A stretch of DNA of 64,000 bases from Sutcliffiella horikoshii (GTDB taxonomy: Bacteria; Bacillota; Bacilli; Bacillales; Bacillaceae_I): contig NZ_VTEV01000012.1 of assembly GCF_008180725.1 (NCBI RefSeq), forward strand, positions 1-64,000, in the 5' to 3' direction. Numbering within the stretch: the stretch's first letter is position 1; each line of letters begins with the position of its first letter. Positions 18,393 to 27,865 of the stretch are shown here, piece by piece. The notes beneath the pieces are model-generated. The model saw only the letters and a list, made by a program, of their open reading frames with translations. It ran no database searches and was not told the DNA's origin. A program made the position numbers and the translations under genes.

Positions 18393-21300
18393 CTATAACA
18401 ATCTTCTTCTCTTTCTCACAACCACCAAACACCCTACTCCCATCACCAGCAAAATAAACCCGATGACATAAAAGTCATATAGATTAGTAGCCGTGTTCGG
18501 AAGCTTCTCTCCACTCTGTTTCTTTCCTTGTTCGTTTTTCTTCTCATCGCCCTTGCCTGGAGCTGCGGGATTATTTACCTTAACCGGATCTGCAGGTTTT
18601 CCAGGTTGCCCAGGCTTTGGATTCACCGGCCCAGGCGTACCTGTACCTGGATTACTTGGCCCTCCAGGATTTCCACCTGGTATCCCCGGTGTCCCCGGTT
18701 TCCCCGGTTCTCCTGGTTCTCCTGGCTCAGACGGATCCGGCCCTTCCACCACTTTCCCCTTAGTGAAAGTCCAAATATCCGACGTAGTCACCCCAGTGTG
18801 CTCATCCTCCACCACAACATACCACCAATAACGCTCATTTTCCGCAAGCCCTTCCCACACCATTTCTGCCACACTTCCGCTCGAAACGGCTACTTGCTTG
18901 CCAATTTCCACTTCCGTATAAACGTTTACCGCAAAATAATCTGTTGCCACTCGCTTTTCTTTTGGCTGAAGGTCTAACTCAAGCACAAACTCATCCTTAC
19001 CTGGATAGGTTTCCGTATCATAATAGTTATACTGATCCAGATACGGAGAGTACGTATTTACGACAATCCGGTTATTGTCCGTATCAAAATGCAGCAGTCG
19101 CATGAAGCCCTGTCCGCCTTCTGGACCTGCTTGATAGTCGGCAAGCATTTGATAAACTTGGCGGTCAGGCGCACCGTCACCGTCATCATCTACTGCATCA
19201 ACCAACAACTGCGACTCATGATAATGGCCGCTCAACACCGCAAACACATTTTCATTTGGCAGCACAACCTCCTCATACAACTTGTCACCAAGCGGATGGC
19301 GCACTCCCGTTGCCTGCAAGTACTCATGAAAATTCAAGATCGCCATGCGGTCTGGATGGGCAGCAAGCACCTCATTCATCCAGGCAATTCCTTCGTCTTC
19401 CACACCCCAACCGAGATACACCATGATATAGTCATTTCCGTTGGAGGAAATAAGGTCATAATGACCGCGGTTATTTTTATAACTACCGCCGTAATAAGGC
19501 TTGTCCTTAAAGCGATCTTCTCCAAAATATTTATAATACTGTGTGTAGTCATTCGTTTTGTGGTCCACGTCATGGTTTCCTGCCAGCACGCCATATGGAA
19601 TTTCGTTCTCGTCCAAGACGCCCATAAACTGATCCGCATAATTCCATTGGGACTCTTGATCGGGCATATTTACAAGATCTCCCGTGTGGAACACATATTC
19701 AATTTTCATTTCCTCTTCCATTTCCGCTATCCATTCGGTTTGTCTTTCATAGATGTGCGGGAAACTTTCCGAGTAATACTGCGTGTCTGACATCCAGACA
19801 AACGTATAATCATACTCTTCAGGGGAGGCTGGAATTTCATCCTGAACCAGCACGTTGATGTTGCTTTCTTTTACAAAATCAGCGACTGCGATCTCTCCTT
19901 GCAGGCCAAAGTCTTCCGTTCCAGCAATCTTATAATCAATAATCTCCCACTTGTTGGACGTGTGGTTCCAGGCATACATCGTCACTTTTCTGCCTTCAAG
20001 GGAGTTCCCCTTCCAAACAAGCTCGACCGAATCCCCTTCATGAACAGAATCGTCCACCGTTACATCAAAGCGGTGATAAGGGAATTCTGTAGAAGAATCC
20101 GTGATGAGATATTCCCCGTCTTCGTTAGAAACAAGGGCAATATCCTCTTCTGTAAAAGCTTCCTCGCCCTCTGGAACCATCGTTTGCGGCGGCTCGACTT
20201 CGTTGGCATTTTTGAAGCCCTTCATACGATCACCTTGGGTTACATCGTACTTATACCCACCGTAAAAAGTAACATCTAAATCATCGTCAGTCGGATCCGA
20301 CACCTTCACTTTTAACGTCGGGTCGCCGTCCACTGGTGTTTCCGCCTCATCTGCCGGGGATACCAGTTCCGGTTTCAACGGATTTTCATTCACAACGGAG
20401 AAGTGCACCACTTTTACTGCTTCATTTCCTACTTCATCGATCGCCACGACTTTCAACGTATGCTCGCCAGCCGAAAGCTTAGAAGAGGCCGTCTCAAAAG
20501 GGACCGCAATCACCTTATCATCAAGGAACACCCTCGTTTCTTTTACCCCGGCTATCCCGTCGGTTGCTGTTACGTCGATGGTAAAAGCACCCTTATATTC
20601 CTTGCCTTCTTCTAGTGAAGTCGTGATGCTTGGAGCCGTGTTATCCACCATTACGGCAGTTGAAATTTCCTCATCTGCATCCATGGCGGAAACTACATGC
20701 TCCCCGTCCGAGACAGAAGTCGTGTCCCATTTATAGGATTTAGAAGGAGCCTGCTCCCCTGTCACCGTAAAAGTAAATTCTTCAAAAATACGGTCTGTTC
20801 CGTCATCGCCCATGTCAAACACTTGAGTGGGATCATTTTTCCCCGCATCGCGCAGGATCGTTCCATCTGCCAAAACGAGGCGGACATTTCTCAAATTATA
20901 GTCATCTCGGTTGTCCTCGGACTCCAGGTCAAACGGGGACGCCTTGTTACCCGCACGAATCGTAATTGTGTTGTCCCCAAGCTCCAGTTTGTCCGGGTTA
21001 ATCGGAACCGTGATTGTCTGCCATTCATTGATCCAATCATCAAAAATATGCAGAACCTCATCTCCCATGGTGACCCCGTTCTGGAAGAAGGTATTGATGC
21101 CGCTTACCTCAAATGCGAAATAAGAGGTATGCTCAACAGCTTGGAACGTTTCCCCTTCCACTTCTTTCCCATCTATCAATAGCTTCACATCTTCCGGAGT
21201 ATCCGTGCTGGAAGTCCCTTTCAATATCTTCTCCCCAGCAAGGATTTCACCGTCTTGTACATTCAAGCGGAGACTGGAGAAATCTAATTCGGTTGTGACA

Positions 21301-24300
21301 TTCACCTTATACGTTTCAGTTGTCACCTCATTCATGCCATCTGTAATCTCGAAATAATATTCTACATATTCTTTTGCGATAATTTCAGGCGAGTAGACGG
21401 TATAGTGGTAAAGCAAGTCATTATAATCCTTTGTCAGGATGGCTTGTTTGAACTCGGTCTGGTCGTTCGTCCGGTAAAATAAACGGACCGTCTTCACTTC
21501 CTTATCATCCTGGGCATCTAGAACGATTTCAATATTTTCCGTCTGATCAACCTCGGTTACCTTTGTTAAATTTTCATACGTCGGCGCAACCGTATCTGCT
21601 TCCATTTCCACCGTTTCGGCAGGCACTTGAGAAGCATCCACCATACCAGGTGTTGCCGCTTTTTCCGCCGCACTTGTCTTGATCATCTGTGTCGAGCCAT
21701 CTAACGGGTATTGATATAACACACCCATATTGGCTGCCGTATCCTTCACATTCGGAACATCATTGTAATAGGCGACCGCAAGCTCCTTTTTCGAGTTCGT
21801 TGCCACTACAAGTCCGCGCATCGCACCATTGGCCATGCCGTCACTATAGATCCGAACGATATTTTTATCCTCCACTAGGTCCGATCCGTAATTGGCATTG
21901 AAATCCGCCACGGTCTGCTCGCGGTTTTGCGCATTGATGATCCAGAATACTAGCGTTTCCTTGGATGGAATCACCACATCATCCGGAATCGAAGGCCACA
22001 CCACATCTGTCGCACTCTCCGCCCCGTAACGATAATAAAGCTTATAATCTTTAAAACTCATATCCTGATTCGTATTGTTATAAATTTCAATGAACTCATA
22101 GCCATCCGCCGATCCAACATTTGTTGAATCTGGAACCACTTCCGTTACCAAAAATGGCGGCAATGACTGATAGTCCACTTCGATTTGTTTTACCTCAATC
22201 GTGAACTCATCCGTCTTGGCAACATTCCAACCATCCGAAGCTTCCACATAATAAACGACATCCCCCGAAACATCCACCCCAAGTATTTCCGCACTATAGA
22301 CAGAAGATCCTTCAGACGTTGGGTTCATGGACAAGGAAGTAAATGTCTCGTCCCCTTTCTTTTTATAAAATAAAGTCGCAAAAGGGTTCGCCATATCATC
22401 TGTAATGGTCGCTTCAATCCGAATTGGCGAGTACGCAGTGCCATTTGTGACAGGCGTATGCTCCACCACAGGCGCCATTGTATCTTCCGGGATTTCCTCC
22501 AGCTCCACCGGCTTAGTCGGGACCTGGCTTTCCTTTGCCATACCAGGTGTCGGCGCAGCCAGTCCTTCCAACTTCATCATCGCCGTTCCGCTTGTCGGGA
22601 ACAGATAATCAATGCCCGCTCCGTTATTGTCATTGTCACTGCCAAGATAACTTGCCGACACGACTTCCGCACCATCTGTATCTTTGATCACAAGGGCACG
22701 GTTGCCTCCATTTGCAAAGCCAGGGAAGACATCCTTGAACTCGACAACCTGATCTTCCGTTAGCGCCAGCCCAAAGTTTTCGTTAAACTCAGCCAGCGTC
22801 CTGTTTCCGGTGTTATACCAAAATACGAGTTCCTCCTGCGGCTCCAAAATCACAGCAGGCACCTGGAATGGCAGCTCACTTCCCGTGTCCGTATATTTAT
22901 AGACAAAAGAATAGTTTGCCAGATTCATCGGTTGATTCGTATTGTTGTACACCTCAAAAAACTCGTAGTAATCCGTTCCTCCCCCTTTGGAGTTCGGGGA
23001 CAGCTCGGTGATGAGCAATGGCAGCTCACTGTAAGTTTCTTCTGGGACTTCAACTGAAATAGTAGACGGTTCCGTAGCTGCTGTGTTCGTTCCATCCGCT
23101 GCTTCGATATAGTAGGTGATTGGTCCATCCACTTTGGAAGCTGGAATTTCGGCAGTATAGTTAGAAGTCTCCTCTTGTTGAAGCATACTTAGACTCGTGA
23201 AGCTTTCCTCTGTTTCTTTTTTATAAAATAATGTTGCCGCAGAGACACCAACGTCATCCGTTATCGTTGCATGAACAGGGATGGCAGTGAACCTTTCCGC
23301 ATCTGTCACGACAGTGTGCGCAATCACTGGCGGTGTTTGATCAACGACAGGCGCTTCCTCTTCTACCACTGTTACCGGCTGCTCAGGTACTTGAAGAGCT
23401 TCAATGGATCCTGGCGTTGGCAATGCAAGAACCGCATGCTTGTCCATCACCGTCCCGCTCGCCGGAAACTTATACTCAATTCCCGCTCCGTTGTTATCAT
23501 TCTCACTTCCTAGATAACTAGCAGAAACCAATTCCTTCCCTTGCTTATCCTTGATCACCAAGGCGCGGTTTCCACCGTTCGCAAAGCCTGGAAAAACATC
23601 TTTAAAAGAAACCACTTGGTCTTCTGTTAGTGCCAAACCATAGTTCTGGTTAAAATCAGCAAGGCTTCGGTCTCCAGTGTTATACCAAAACACCAGTGTT
23701 TCCTGTGATTCAATGGTCGTGTCAGGAACAGGGAAAGGAATCTCCCTTCCTGTATCGGTGTATGTATAGACAAAATTCAAATCCGCTGTAGAAATCGCTT
23801 GATCTGTATTATTGTAGAGCTCATAGTACTCATAATAATCAGTTCCAGCACCAGCGGAGTTTGGAGAAATTTCTGTGATGAGTAGATGAGGGAGCAGGTT
23901 ATAATCCAGCTCTTCTGTGATGGCCTGCTCTTCCGTTTGTTGCTCTTCAGTAGGTTCTTCTGGTTGTTCCGTTGGTTCATCCACTTCTTCCTCTTCTGCT
24001 GGAGGTGCAACTTCTGTTTGTGGTTCTTCCACTACCGGCTCTTCTTTTACAGGCTCTTCCGTTACCTCTTCTTCCACCGTTTCCACATCCTGCGGTTCTA
24101 CCTGTTCCTCGGCAGGCGGCTCTGTATTTTCGACCGGCTCACTATTTTCTTCCGGGGTTGTTTCCTCATTTTCTTCTACAGGAGGCGTTTCCGTTTCTGT
24201 AACCTCTTCCTCCGCATGCACCACTCCGAGTGGCACAATCGGCTGAAAATTCGTTCCCACAATAGTAATAATCATCAAAGACGACAGCAGCTTCCGACCA

Positions 24301-24323
24301 AACTTTCGCTTCTCTTTCCTCAT
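18393..24323 (-). CDS. giant cell-wall-anchored phosphoesterase, lamin-tail repeats (YvnB-like)
   Basis: A 1976-residue exported protein. A KRKFGRKLLSS signal peptide comes first, then an acidic E/P/T-rich region (residues about 30-140). Three lamin-tail-type domains begin near 148, 437 and 724 (LLITEISPNS, LLITELSPNS, FLVTEVVPDS), with Ig-like modules between and after them. A calcineurin-like metallophosphoesterase runs from about 1505 to 1760 (WMSDTQYY, FHTGDLVN, LAGNHDVDH, LSGHYHES). Next is a collagen-like G/P region near 1880, then a sorting signal: LPNTAT near 1940, a membrane segment and RKRRR. LPNTA is the motif of class D sortases such as B. anthracis SrtC rather than standard LPXTG. 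B. subtilis YvnB has the same core but is shorter. The substrate is unknown. The ATG at 24,323 follows GGTGGAGG. Confidence 0.88.
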   Translation of the reverse strand: MRKEKRKFGRKLLSSLMIITIVGTNFQPIVPLGVVHAEEEVTETETPPVEENEETTPEENSEPVENTEPPAEEQVEPQDVETVEEEVTEEPVKEEPVVEEPQTEVAPPAEEEEVDEPTEQPEEPTEEQQTEEQAITEELDYNLLPHLLITEISPNSAGAGTDYYEYYELYNNTDQAISTADLNFVYTYTDTGREIPFPVPDTTIESQETLVFWYNTGDRSLADFNQNYGLALTEDQVVSFKDVFPGFANGGNRALVIKDKQGKELVSASYLGSENDNNGAGIEYKFPASGTVMDKHAVLALPTPGSIEALQVPEQPVTVVEEEAPVVDQTPPVIAHTVVTDAERFTAIPVHATITDDVGVSAATLFYKKETEESFTSLSMLQQEETSNYTAEIPASKVDGPITYYIEAADGTNTAATEPSTISVEVPEETYSELPLLITELSPNSKGGGTDYYEFFEVYNNTNQPMNLANYSFVYKYTDTGSELPFQVPAVILEPQEELVFWYNTGNRTLAEFNENFGLALTEDQVVEFKDVFPGFANGGNRALVIKDTDGAEVVSASYLGSDNDNNGAGIDYLFPTSGTAMMKLEGLAAPTPGMAKESQVPTKPVELEEIPEDTMAPVVEHTPVTNGTAYSPIRIEATITDDMANPFATLFYKKKGDETFTSLSMNPTSEGSSVYSAEILGVDVSGDVVYYVEASDGWNVAKTDEFTIEVKQIEVDYQSLPPFLVTEVVPDSTNVGSADGYEFIEIYNNTNQDMSFKDYKLYYRYGAESATDVVWPSIPDDVVIPSKETLVFWIINAQNREQTVADFNANYGSDLVEDKNIVRIYSDGMANGAMRGLVVATNSKKELAVAYYNDVPNVKDTAANMGVLYQYPLDGSTQMIKTSAAEKAATPGMVDASQVPAETVEMEADTVAPTYENLTKVTEVDQTENIEIVLDAQDDKEVKTVRLFYRTNDQTEFKQAILTKDYNDLLYHYTVYSPEIIAKEYVEYYFEITDGMNEVTTETYKVNVTTELDFSSLRLNVQDGEILAGEKILKGTSSTDTPEDVKLLIDGKEVEGETFQAVEHTSYFAFEVSGINTFFQNGVTMGDEVLHIFDDWINEWQTITVPINPDKLELGDNTITIRAGNKASPFDLESEDNRDDYNLRNVRLVLADGTILRDAGKNDPTQVFDMGDDGTDRIFEEFTFTVTGEQAPSKSYKWDTTSVSDGEHVVSAMDADEEISTAVMVDNTAPSITTSLEEGKEYKGAFTIDVTATDGIAGVKETRVFLDDKVIAVPFETASSKLSAGEHTLKVVAIDEVGNEAVKVVHFSVVNENPLKPELVSPADEAETPVDGDPTLKVKVSDPTDDDLDVTFYGGYKYDVTQGDRMKGFKNANEVEPPQTMVPEGEEAFTEEDIALVSNEDGEYLITDSSTEFPYHRFDVTVDDSVHEGDSVELVWKGNSLEGRKVTMYAWNHTSNKWEIIDYKIAGTEDFGLQGEIAVADFVKESNINVLVQDEIPASPEEYDYTFVWMSDTQYYSESFPHIYERQTEWIAEMEEEMKIEYVFHTGDLVNMPDQESQWNYADQFMGVLDENEIPYGVLAGNHDVDHKTNDYTQYYKYFGEDRFKDKPYYGGSYKNNRGHYDLISSNGNDYIMVYLGWGVEDEGIAWMNEVLAAHPDRMAILNFHEYLQATGVRHPLGDKLYEEVVLPNENVFAVLSGHYHESQLLVDAVDDDGDGAPDRQVYQMLADYQAGPEGGQGFMRLLHFDTDNNRIVVNTYSPYLDQYNYYDTETYPGKDEFVLELDLQPKEKRVATDYFAVNVYTEVEIGKQVAVSSGSVAEMVWEGLAENERYWWYVVVEDEHTGVTTSDIWTFTKGKVVEGPDPSEPGEPGEPGKPGTPGIPGGNPGGPSNPGTGTPGPVNPKPGQPGKPADPVKVNNPAAPGKGDEKKNEQGKKQSGEKLPNTATNLYDFYVIGFILLVMGVGCLVVVRKRRRLL

Positions 24324-24580
24324 CACTAACCTCCACCGAACTATTTTGAACATTTAAAATTTTACCGATGGATTGTTAAGTGGGTATGAAGGTGTTGTAA
24401 AATTTATGGAAAGCTGGGTAGTTTTGAAAGTCTAGACCAAAATTGCTGATGCGACCTAAAACCACGGCCCAAGTAGGATTTTAATCTTTTGGGACGTTTC
24501 TCGCTTTTCGCTAGCTTTAAAATATTGGCATTGGCCGGTTCTTACCCTTTGCATTTATCTTCGACCATTTAAATGAAATT

Positions 24581-24810
24581 TCATTGTCACCAAAGGCTTC
24601 ATATTGGTGATGAGGACCTCTCTCCTCCTTTTTCCTTGTCACGGAGGTCTTCATATCGGTAATGAGGACCTCTCTCCCCCTTTTCCCTTGTCACGGAGGT
24701 CTTCATAACGGTGATGAGGACCTCTCTCCTCCTTTTTCCTCGTCACGAAGGTCTTCATAACGGTGATGAAGACCTCTCTCCTCCTTTTTCCTCGTCACGG
24801 AGGTCTTCAT
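24581..24810. repeat. 52-bp tandem array B (4 units)
   Basis: Units start at 24,610, 24,662, 24,714 and 24,766, exactly 52 bp apart, after a partial unit. Each holds GATGAGGACCTCTCTCCTCC (or GATGAAGA...), with GAGGA and TCCTC able to pair across the core, and ends in GGAGGTCTTCAT. It is clearly related to array A, 7 kb away, and shares its frame and core. It sits upstream of the giant surface protein gene. Confidence 0.95.
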
Positions 24811-24851
24811 CCCAAAGAATCCAGCATTCCATTATTTTATAATTTCTCAAA

Positions 24852-24887
24852 CAACAAAAACCCGAATGACGATGTCCATCATTCGGG
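24852..24887 (-). terminator. orphan terminator-like hairpin
   Basis: CCCGAATGA (24,861-24,869) pairs with 24,879-24,887; on the minus strand the stem is followed by TTTTTG. No minus-strand gene lies upstream of it, so either it ends a short unrecognised transcript or it is a relic. The rest of 24,324-25,020 outside array B shows nothing I can name. Confidence 0.45.
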
Positions 24888-25020
24888 GTCTGATATGTTA
24901 CCTAACTACCGCTTCTCTCAACCCACGACTTCCTTCCAAGTAAAAACATTGTCGCAATTTTGTATCTTTTTTCCTATATCTAAGTTAGGATGGGAGTAAG
25001 AAGGAAGGCAGGTGATACCG

Positions 25021-25854
25021 ATGACGCATGCACATAGCTTGGTTTATGAAACAATGGAAGAAGCGGCAGATGAAATTTTAGCGTTGATTAGTAAATTTGT
25101 AGATGTGAACACTTTTTTCATTGCAAAGAATGATAAAAAGGATGTAAACATTATACATACCTTCAATCGTAATGATGTTGTGCTTCCCTCAGGGTTTGAA
25201 ACATTATACCGCGATTCCTATTGACAGTTTATTGTTAAAAGTGGTCGGGAACCACTTATCATTGAAGATTTGAACATATCTGACCTAACCAAAGACATGG
25301 AAGTTACCAAAAATCTTGGGGGCGGATCGCTTATCGGTGTTCCCATTTACTATAAGGATGGGGAGAATTACGGTACCTTGTGCGGAATGGATTTGCGTCC
25401 CTTCCATTTTACAGAGAAACACAAGGATTTATTTAAAGCAATGGCCAAATTGCTTGGAAACGTACTGGATTTACAAAAGAAAAACTTACAAGTTCAAATG
25501 CTCTCCGTGCCTCTAGTCCCAATATTTGATGATATGGCTGTCCTTCCGCTTATCGGGGAGGTAGATTCTGAACGTACGTCTCGGGTGATCGAACACACTT
25601 TGGCTGAAGCGGCAAAGGGAGAATTAGAATACATCATCATCGATTTATCCGGCCTTGCTCGCATCGATTCGAGAAGCGTCGAAAATTTAATGCTTATCTC
25701 CAATTCTCTTAAACTGGTAGGAGTCCGCGTTACCTTTACAGGGATTCGTCCAGACCTTGCAAAAAAAGTAAACCTGTTACAAAGTACCTTTGAAGACATT
25801 ACGTTTAAATCGACACTTAAACAAGCTATCCAGTCGATTAGAAAAGGCTCTTAA
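25021..25854 (+). pseudogene. GAF-STAS signalling protein interrupted by an in-frame TGA
   Basis: If codon 68 (TGA, 25,222-25,224) is read through, one frame encodes 277 residues. A GAF domain (about 1-155) includes LPSGFETLYRDSY-stop-QFIVKSG and GVPIYYKDGENYGTLCGMD. A C-terminal STAS domain (about 165-275) carries IIDLSGLARIDSRSVENL, as in RsbR-type stressosome proteins. In related GAF domains the residue after this Tyr is commonly Cys, and TGC or TGT to TGA is a single change. Neither half is otherwise damaged. A hairpin starting 14 nt after the TGA (25,239-25,257) resembles a bacterial SECIS, so a selenoprotein cannot be excluded, but a recent nonsense mutation or sequencing error is likelier. 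The start follows AGGTGATACCG. Confidence 0.72.
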
Positions 25855-25869
25855 GCAATAGCAATAAGT

Positions 25870-25909
25870 AAAAGGCTTTATATGCTGTTCATGGCATATA
25901 AAGCCTTTT
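25870..25909 (+). terminator. terminator after the GAF-STAS gene
   Basis: A perfect 16-bp stem, AAAAGGCTTTATATGC (25,870-25,885) with 25,894-25,909, ends in TTTTC on the plus strand. Confidence 0.9.
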
Positions 25910-25947
25910 CTATTGTTAATAAAAATTGAACTATTCGTATTCTCATA

Positions 25948-26049
25948 TAGCATGCGGAAATAGTCGATGTTTATCGATTAGATTTAAACCGCTTAGGGAC
26001 AATAGTTGAAAATGACTTATACAAACATTTGTTTAAAAATAGTTATATA
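25948..26049 (+). repeat. ~103-bp dispersed element, copy 3
   Basis: It matches copies 1 and 2: GGAAATAGTCGATGTTTATCG near the 5' end and ACATTTGTTTAAAAATAG near the 3' end. It is the most diverged copy. It lies about 110 bp upstream of the DUF1540 gene, in the same orientation as that gene. Confidence 0.72.
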
Positions 26050-26157
26050 AGGAAAATTCTTTTTCTCGCAGCATTATTTATGGCGAAGTGTATCATCTCT
26101 TCTATCTGTATAGAATGAACAGAGCTTGTTTATCCTAAGAGTTAAGGAGGTGTTTAT

Positions 26158-26319
26158 ATGGCACAGGATGTATTATGTGAAGTAAGTAGTTGCGTTCACA
26201 ACATTAATGCTCAAAACAAGTGTGGCGCTTCTCAAATTTATGTAGTTAACAACAAAGAACGTAACGCTTCAAACAGTGAAGAAACGGATTGCAAAACATT
26301 CGAACCTGCTGGACACTAA
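26158..26319 (+). CDS. DUF1540 domain protein
   Basis: A 53-residue protein beginning MAQDVLCEVSSCVHN. Its four Cys residues (CEVSSC, KCGAS, DCKTF) are spaced as in DUF1540, a small family thought to bind a metal and often expressed during sporulation or stress. The perfect ribosome binding site TTAAGGAGGTG precedes the ATG. An intrinsic terminator follows 8 bp after the stop, so this is a compact single-gene unit. The promoter should lie in 26,050-26,130, just after copy 3 of the ~103-bp element. Confidence 0.88.
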   Translation: MAQDVLCEVSSCVHNINAQNKCGASQIYVVNNKERNASNSEETDCKTFEPAGH

Positions 26320-26326
26320 CTTTTTC

Positions 26327-26362
26327 AAAGCGGCAATCATGACGGTGATTGTCGCTTTTCTA
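26327..26362 (+). terminator. DUF1540 gene terminator
   Basis: AAAGCGGCAATCA (26,327-26,339) pairs with 26,346-26,358 with one mismatch and is followed by a T-rich run. Confidence 0.88.
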
Positions 26363-26522
26363 TTTTAGTATTGATAATAATTATCATTATTATTCGTCTT
26401 TTAACAAACATCTTTCTTATCATTTAATCTTTATTTGGTAGGGAAAAAGCCAGAAAAACAAAATACTGTATAAAAATAGTGTATATTTCTATGTTTTTTC
26501 TTTTAAATACGAACATTTATTA

Positions 26523-26551
26523 TAGACAATATTATAAAGTTCGTTTATAAT
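26523..26551 (+). promoter_or_regulatory. guaC promoter (sigma-A)
   Basis: TAGACA (26,523-26,528), 17 bp, TATAAT (26,546-26,551). The start point would fall about 25 bp before the aptamer. From 26,363 to 26,522 I see only AT-rich sequence. Confidence 0.75.
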
Positions 26552-26582
26552 CAAATTTGTGTTTAATGAATATAACTATTTT

Positions 26583-26651
26583 CATTCGTATATTCTTAGA
26601 GATATGGTCTAAGAGTTTCTACTAGGAGCCGTAAAATCCTAACTACGAATG
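26583..26651 (+). promoter_or_regulatory. guanine riboswitch aptamer (guaC leader)
   Basis: P1 is CATTCGTA (26,583-26,590) with TACGAATG (26,644-26,651). Between them lie CTTAGAGATATGGTCTAAG (P2 with loop GATATGG), TTTCTAC, and the P3 hairpin TAGGA-GCCGTAAAA-TCCTA, then AACTACG. The specificity base is C, guanine type. Confidence 0.93.
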
Positions 26652-26675
26652 GGTGGATTACTCTACCCATTTTTA
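26648..26675 (+). terminator. terminator sharing the 3' strand of P1 (guaC leader)
   Basis: AATGGGTGGA (26,648-26,657) pairs with 26,662-26,671 around a UUAC loop, followed by UUUAG. Its first four bases are also the 3' end of aptamer helix P1, so aptamer and full terminator exclude each other. There is no separate antiterminator. This is the layout of an ON switch. Confidence 0.72.
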
Positions 26676-26745
26676 GTCTGGATTTTTTTTGTTTTGGATT
26701 TTATCGAACATTACTGTGAAAATTAATCTTTTAGGGGTGTGTCTC

Positions 26746-27729
26746 ATGGAAAATGTATTTGATTATGAAGATATTCAGTTAGTTCCAAATAAATGTGTGG
26801 TTAACAGTCGTTCCGAGTGTGATACAACGGTAACACTTGGTGGCCGTCAATTTAAGCTTCCTGTAGTGCCAGCCAATATGCAAACAATCATTGATGAAAA
26901 GATTGCCCTTTATCTTGCTGAAAACAATTACTTTTACATCATGCACCGCTTTGAGCCACAAAAGCGTCAGGCATTCATTGAGAACATGCATGCAAAAGGT
27001 CTTTACGCTTCCATCAGTGTTGGGGTGAAAGAAGAAGAATATTCATTTGTTGAAGAACTTGCAGCAGCAAACCTTACTCCTGAATTCATCACGATCGACA
27101 TTGCCCATGGGCATTCCAATGCTGTCATCAATATGATCCAGCATATCAAAAAACACCTGCCAGAGAGCTTCGTTATTGCTGGTAACGTTGGAACACCTGA
27201 AGCGGTGCGCGAACTAGAACATGCCGGCGCTGACGCAACAAAAGTTGGGATTGGACCAGGTAAAGTATGTATCACAAAAATTAAAACTGGTTTCGGAACT
27301 GGTGGCTGGCAGTTGGCTGCACTTCGTTTATGTGCAAAGGCAGCAAGCAAACCAATCATTGCCGATGGCGGAATCCGTACACACGGCGATATCGCGAAAT
27401 CCGTACGTTTCGGTGCAACAATGGTCATGATTGGCTCCCTTTTTGCAGGCCATGAAGAATCACCAGGTGAGACTAGCGAAGTAAACGGAAAGCTAGTGAA
27501 AGAATACTTCGGCTCCGCTTCCGAATTCCAAAAAGGCGAAAAGAAAAACGTAGAAGGCAAAAAAATGTTCGTTGAGCATAAAGGTGCCTTACAAGACACG
27601 TTAACGGAGATGGAACAAGATCTTCAATCTTCTATCTCCTACGCCGGCGGAACTACGTTAGACGCAATCCGTCACGTAGATTATGTGATTGTGAAGAACT
27701 CTATTTTTAATGGGGATAAGGTGTACTAA
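26746..27729 (+). CDS. guaC: GMP reductase
   Basis: NADPH-dependent reductive deamination of GMP to IMP, which lets guanine nucleotides be turned back to the common purine precursor. The 327-residue length fits the family (B. subtilis GuaC 326). Evidence: [17 protein letters not shown] at the start, the nucleotide loop GAGGT-type segments ([16 protein letters not shown], with the catalytic Cys in GPGKVCITK), [16 protein letters not shown] and [11 protein letters not shown], the GMP-reductase-specific stretch. The start at 26,746 follows AGGGGTG; the longer frame from 26,689 is unsupported. Its leader contains a guanine aptamer and an overlapping terminator predicted to switch expression ON with guanine. 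A terminator follows at 27,751. Confidence 0.96.
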   Translation: MENVFDYEDIQLVPNKCVVNSRSECDTTVTLGGRQFKLPVVPANMQTIIDEKIALYLAENNYFYIMHRFEPQKRQAFIENMHAKGLYASISVGVKEEEYSFVEELAAANLTPEFITIDIAHGHSNAVINMIQHIKKHLPESFVIAGNVGTPEAVRELEHAGADATKVGIGPGKVCITKIKTGFGTGGWQLAALRLCAKAASKPIIADGGIRTHGDIAKSVRFGATMVMIGSLFAGHEESPGETSEVNGKLVKEYFGSASEFQKGEKKNVEGKKMFVEHKGALQDTLTEMEQDLQSSISYAGGTTLDAIRHVDYVIVKNSIFNGDKVY

Positions 27730-27750
27730 GGTTTAGGGGAAAAAACATGG

Positions 27751-27791
27751 CAGCATACTTAATCCCGAGGGGTAAGGTATGCTGTTTTTTT
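27751..27791 (+). terminator. guaC terminator
   Basis: CAGCATACTTA (27,751-27,761) pairs with TAAGGTATGCTG (27,773-27,784) and is followed by TTTTTTT. Confidence 0.92.
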
Positions 27792-27865
27792 GTTCTTATT
27801 CGTATTAACTAAATACAATGGAATGTGCTCTCTACCTTCATCTCATTTCCGCATCTCACATAGAT

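Noticed and set aside
23886-24329. Plus-strand proteins opposite the giant surface protein gene
   Set aside because: Repetitive codons (GAA, CCA) on the real strand leave the opposite frames open; they have no start signals and low-complexity products.
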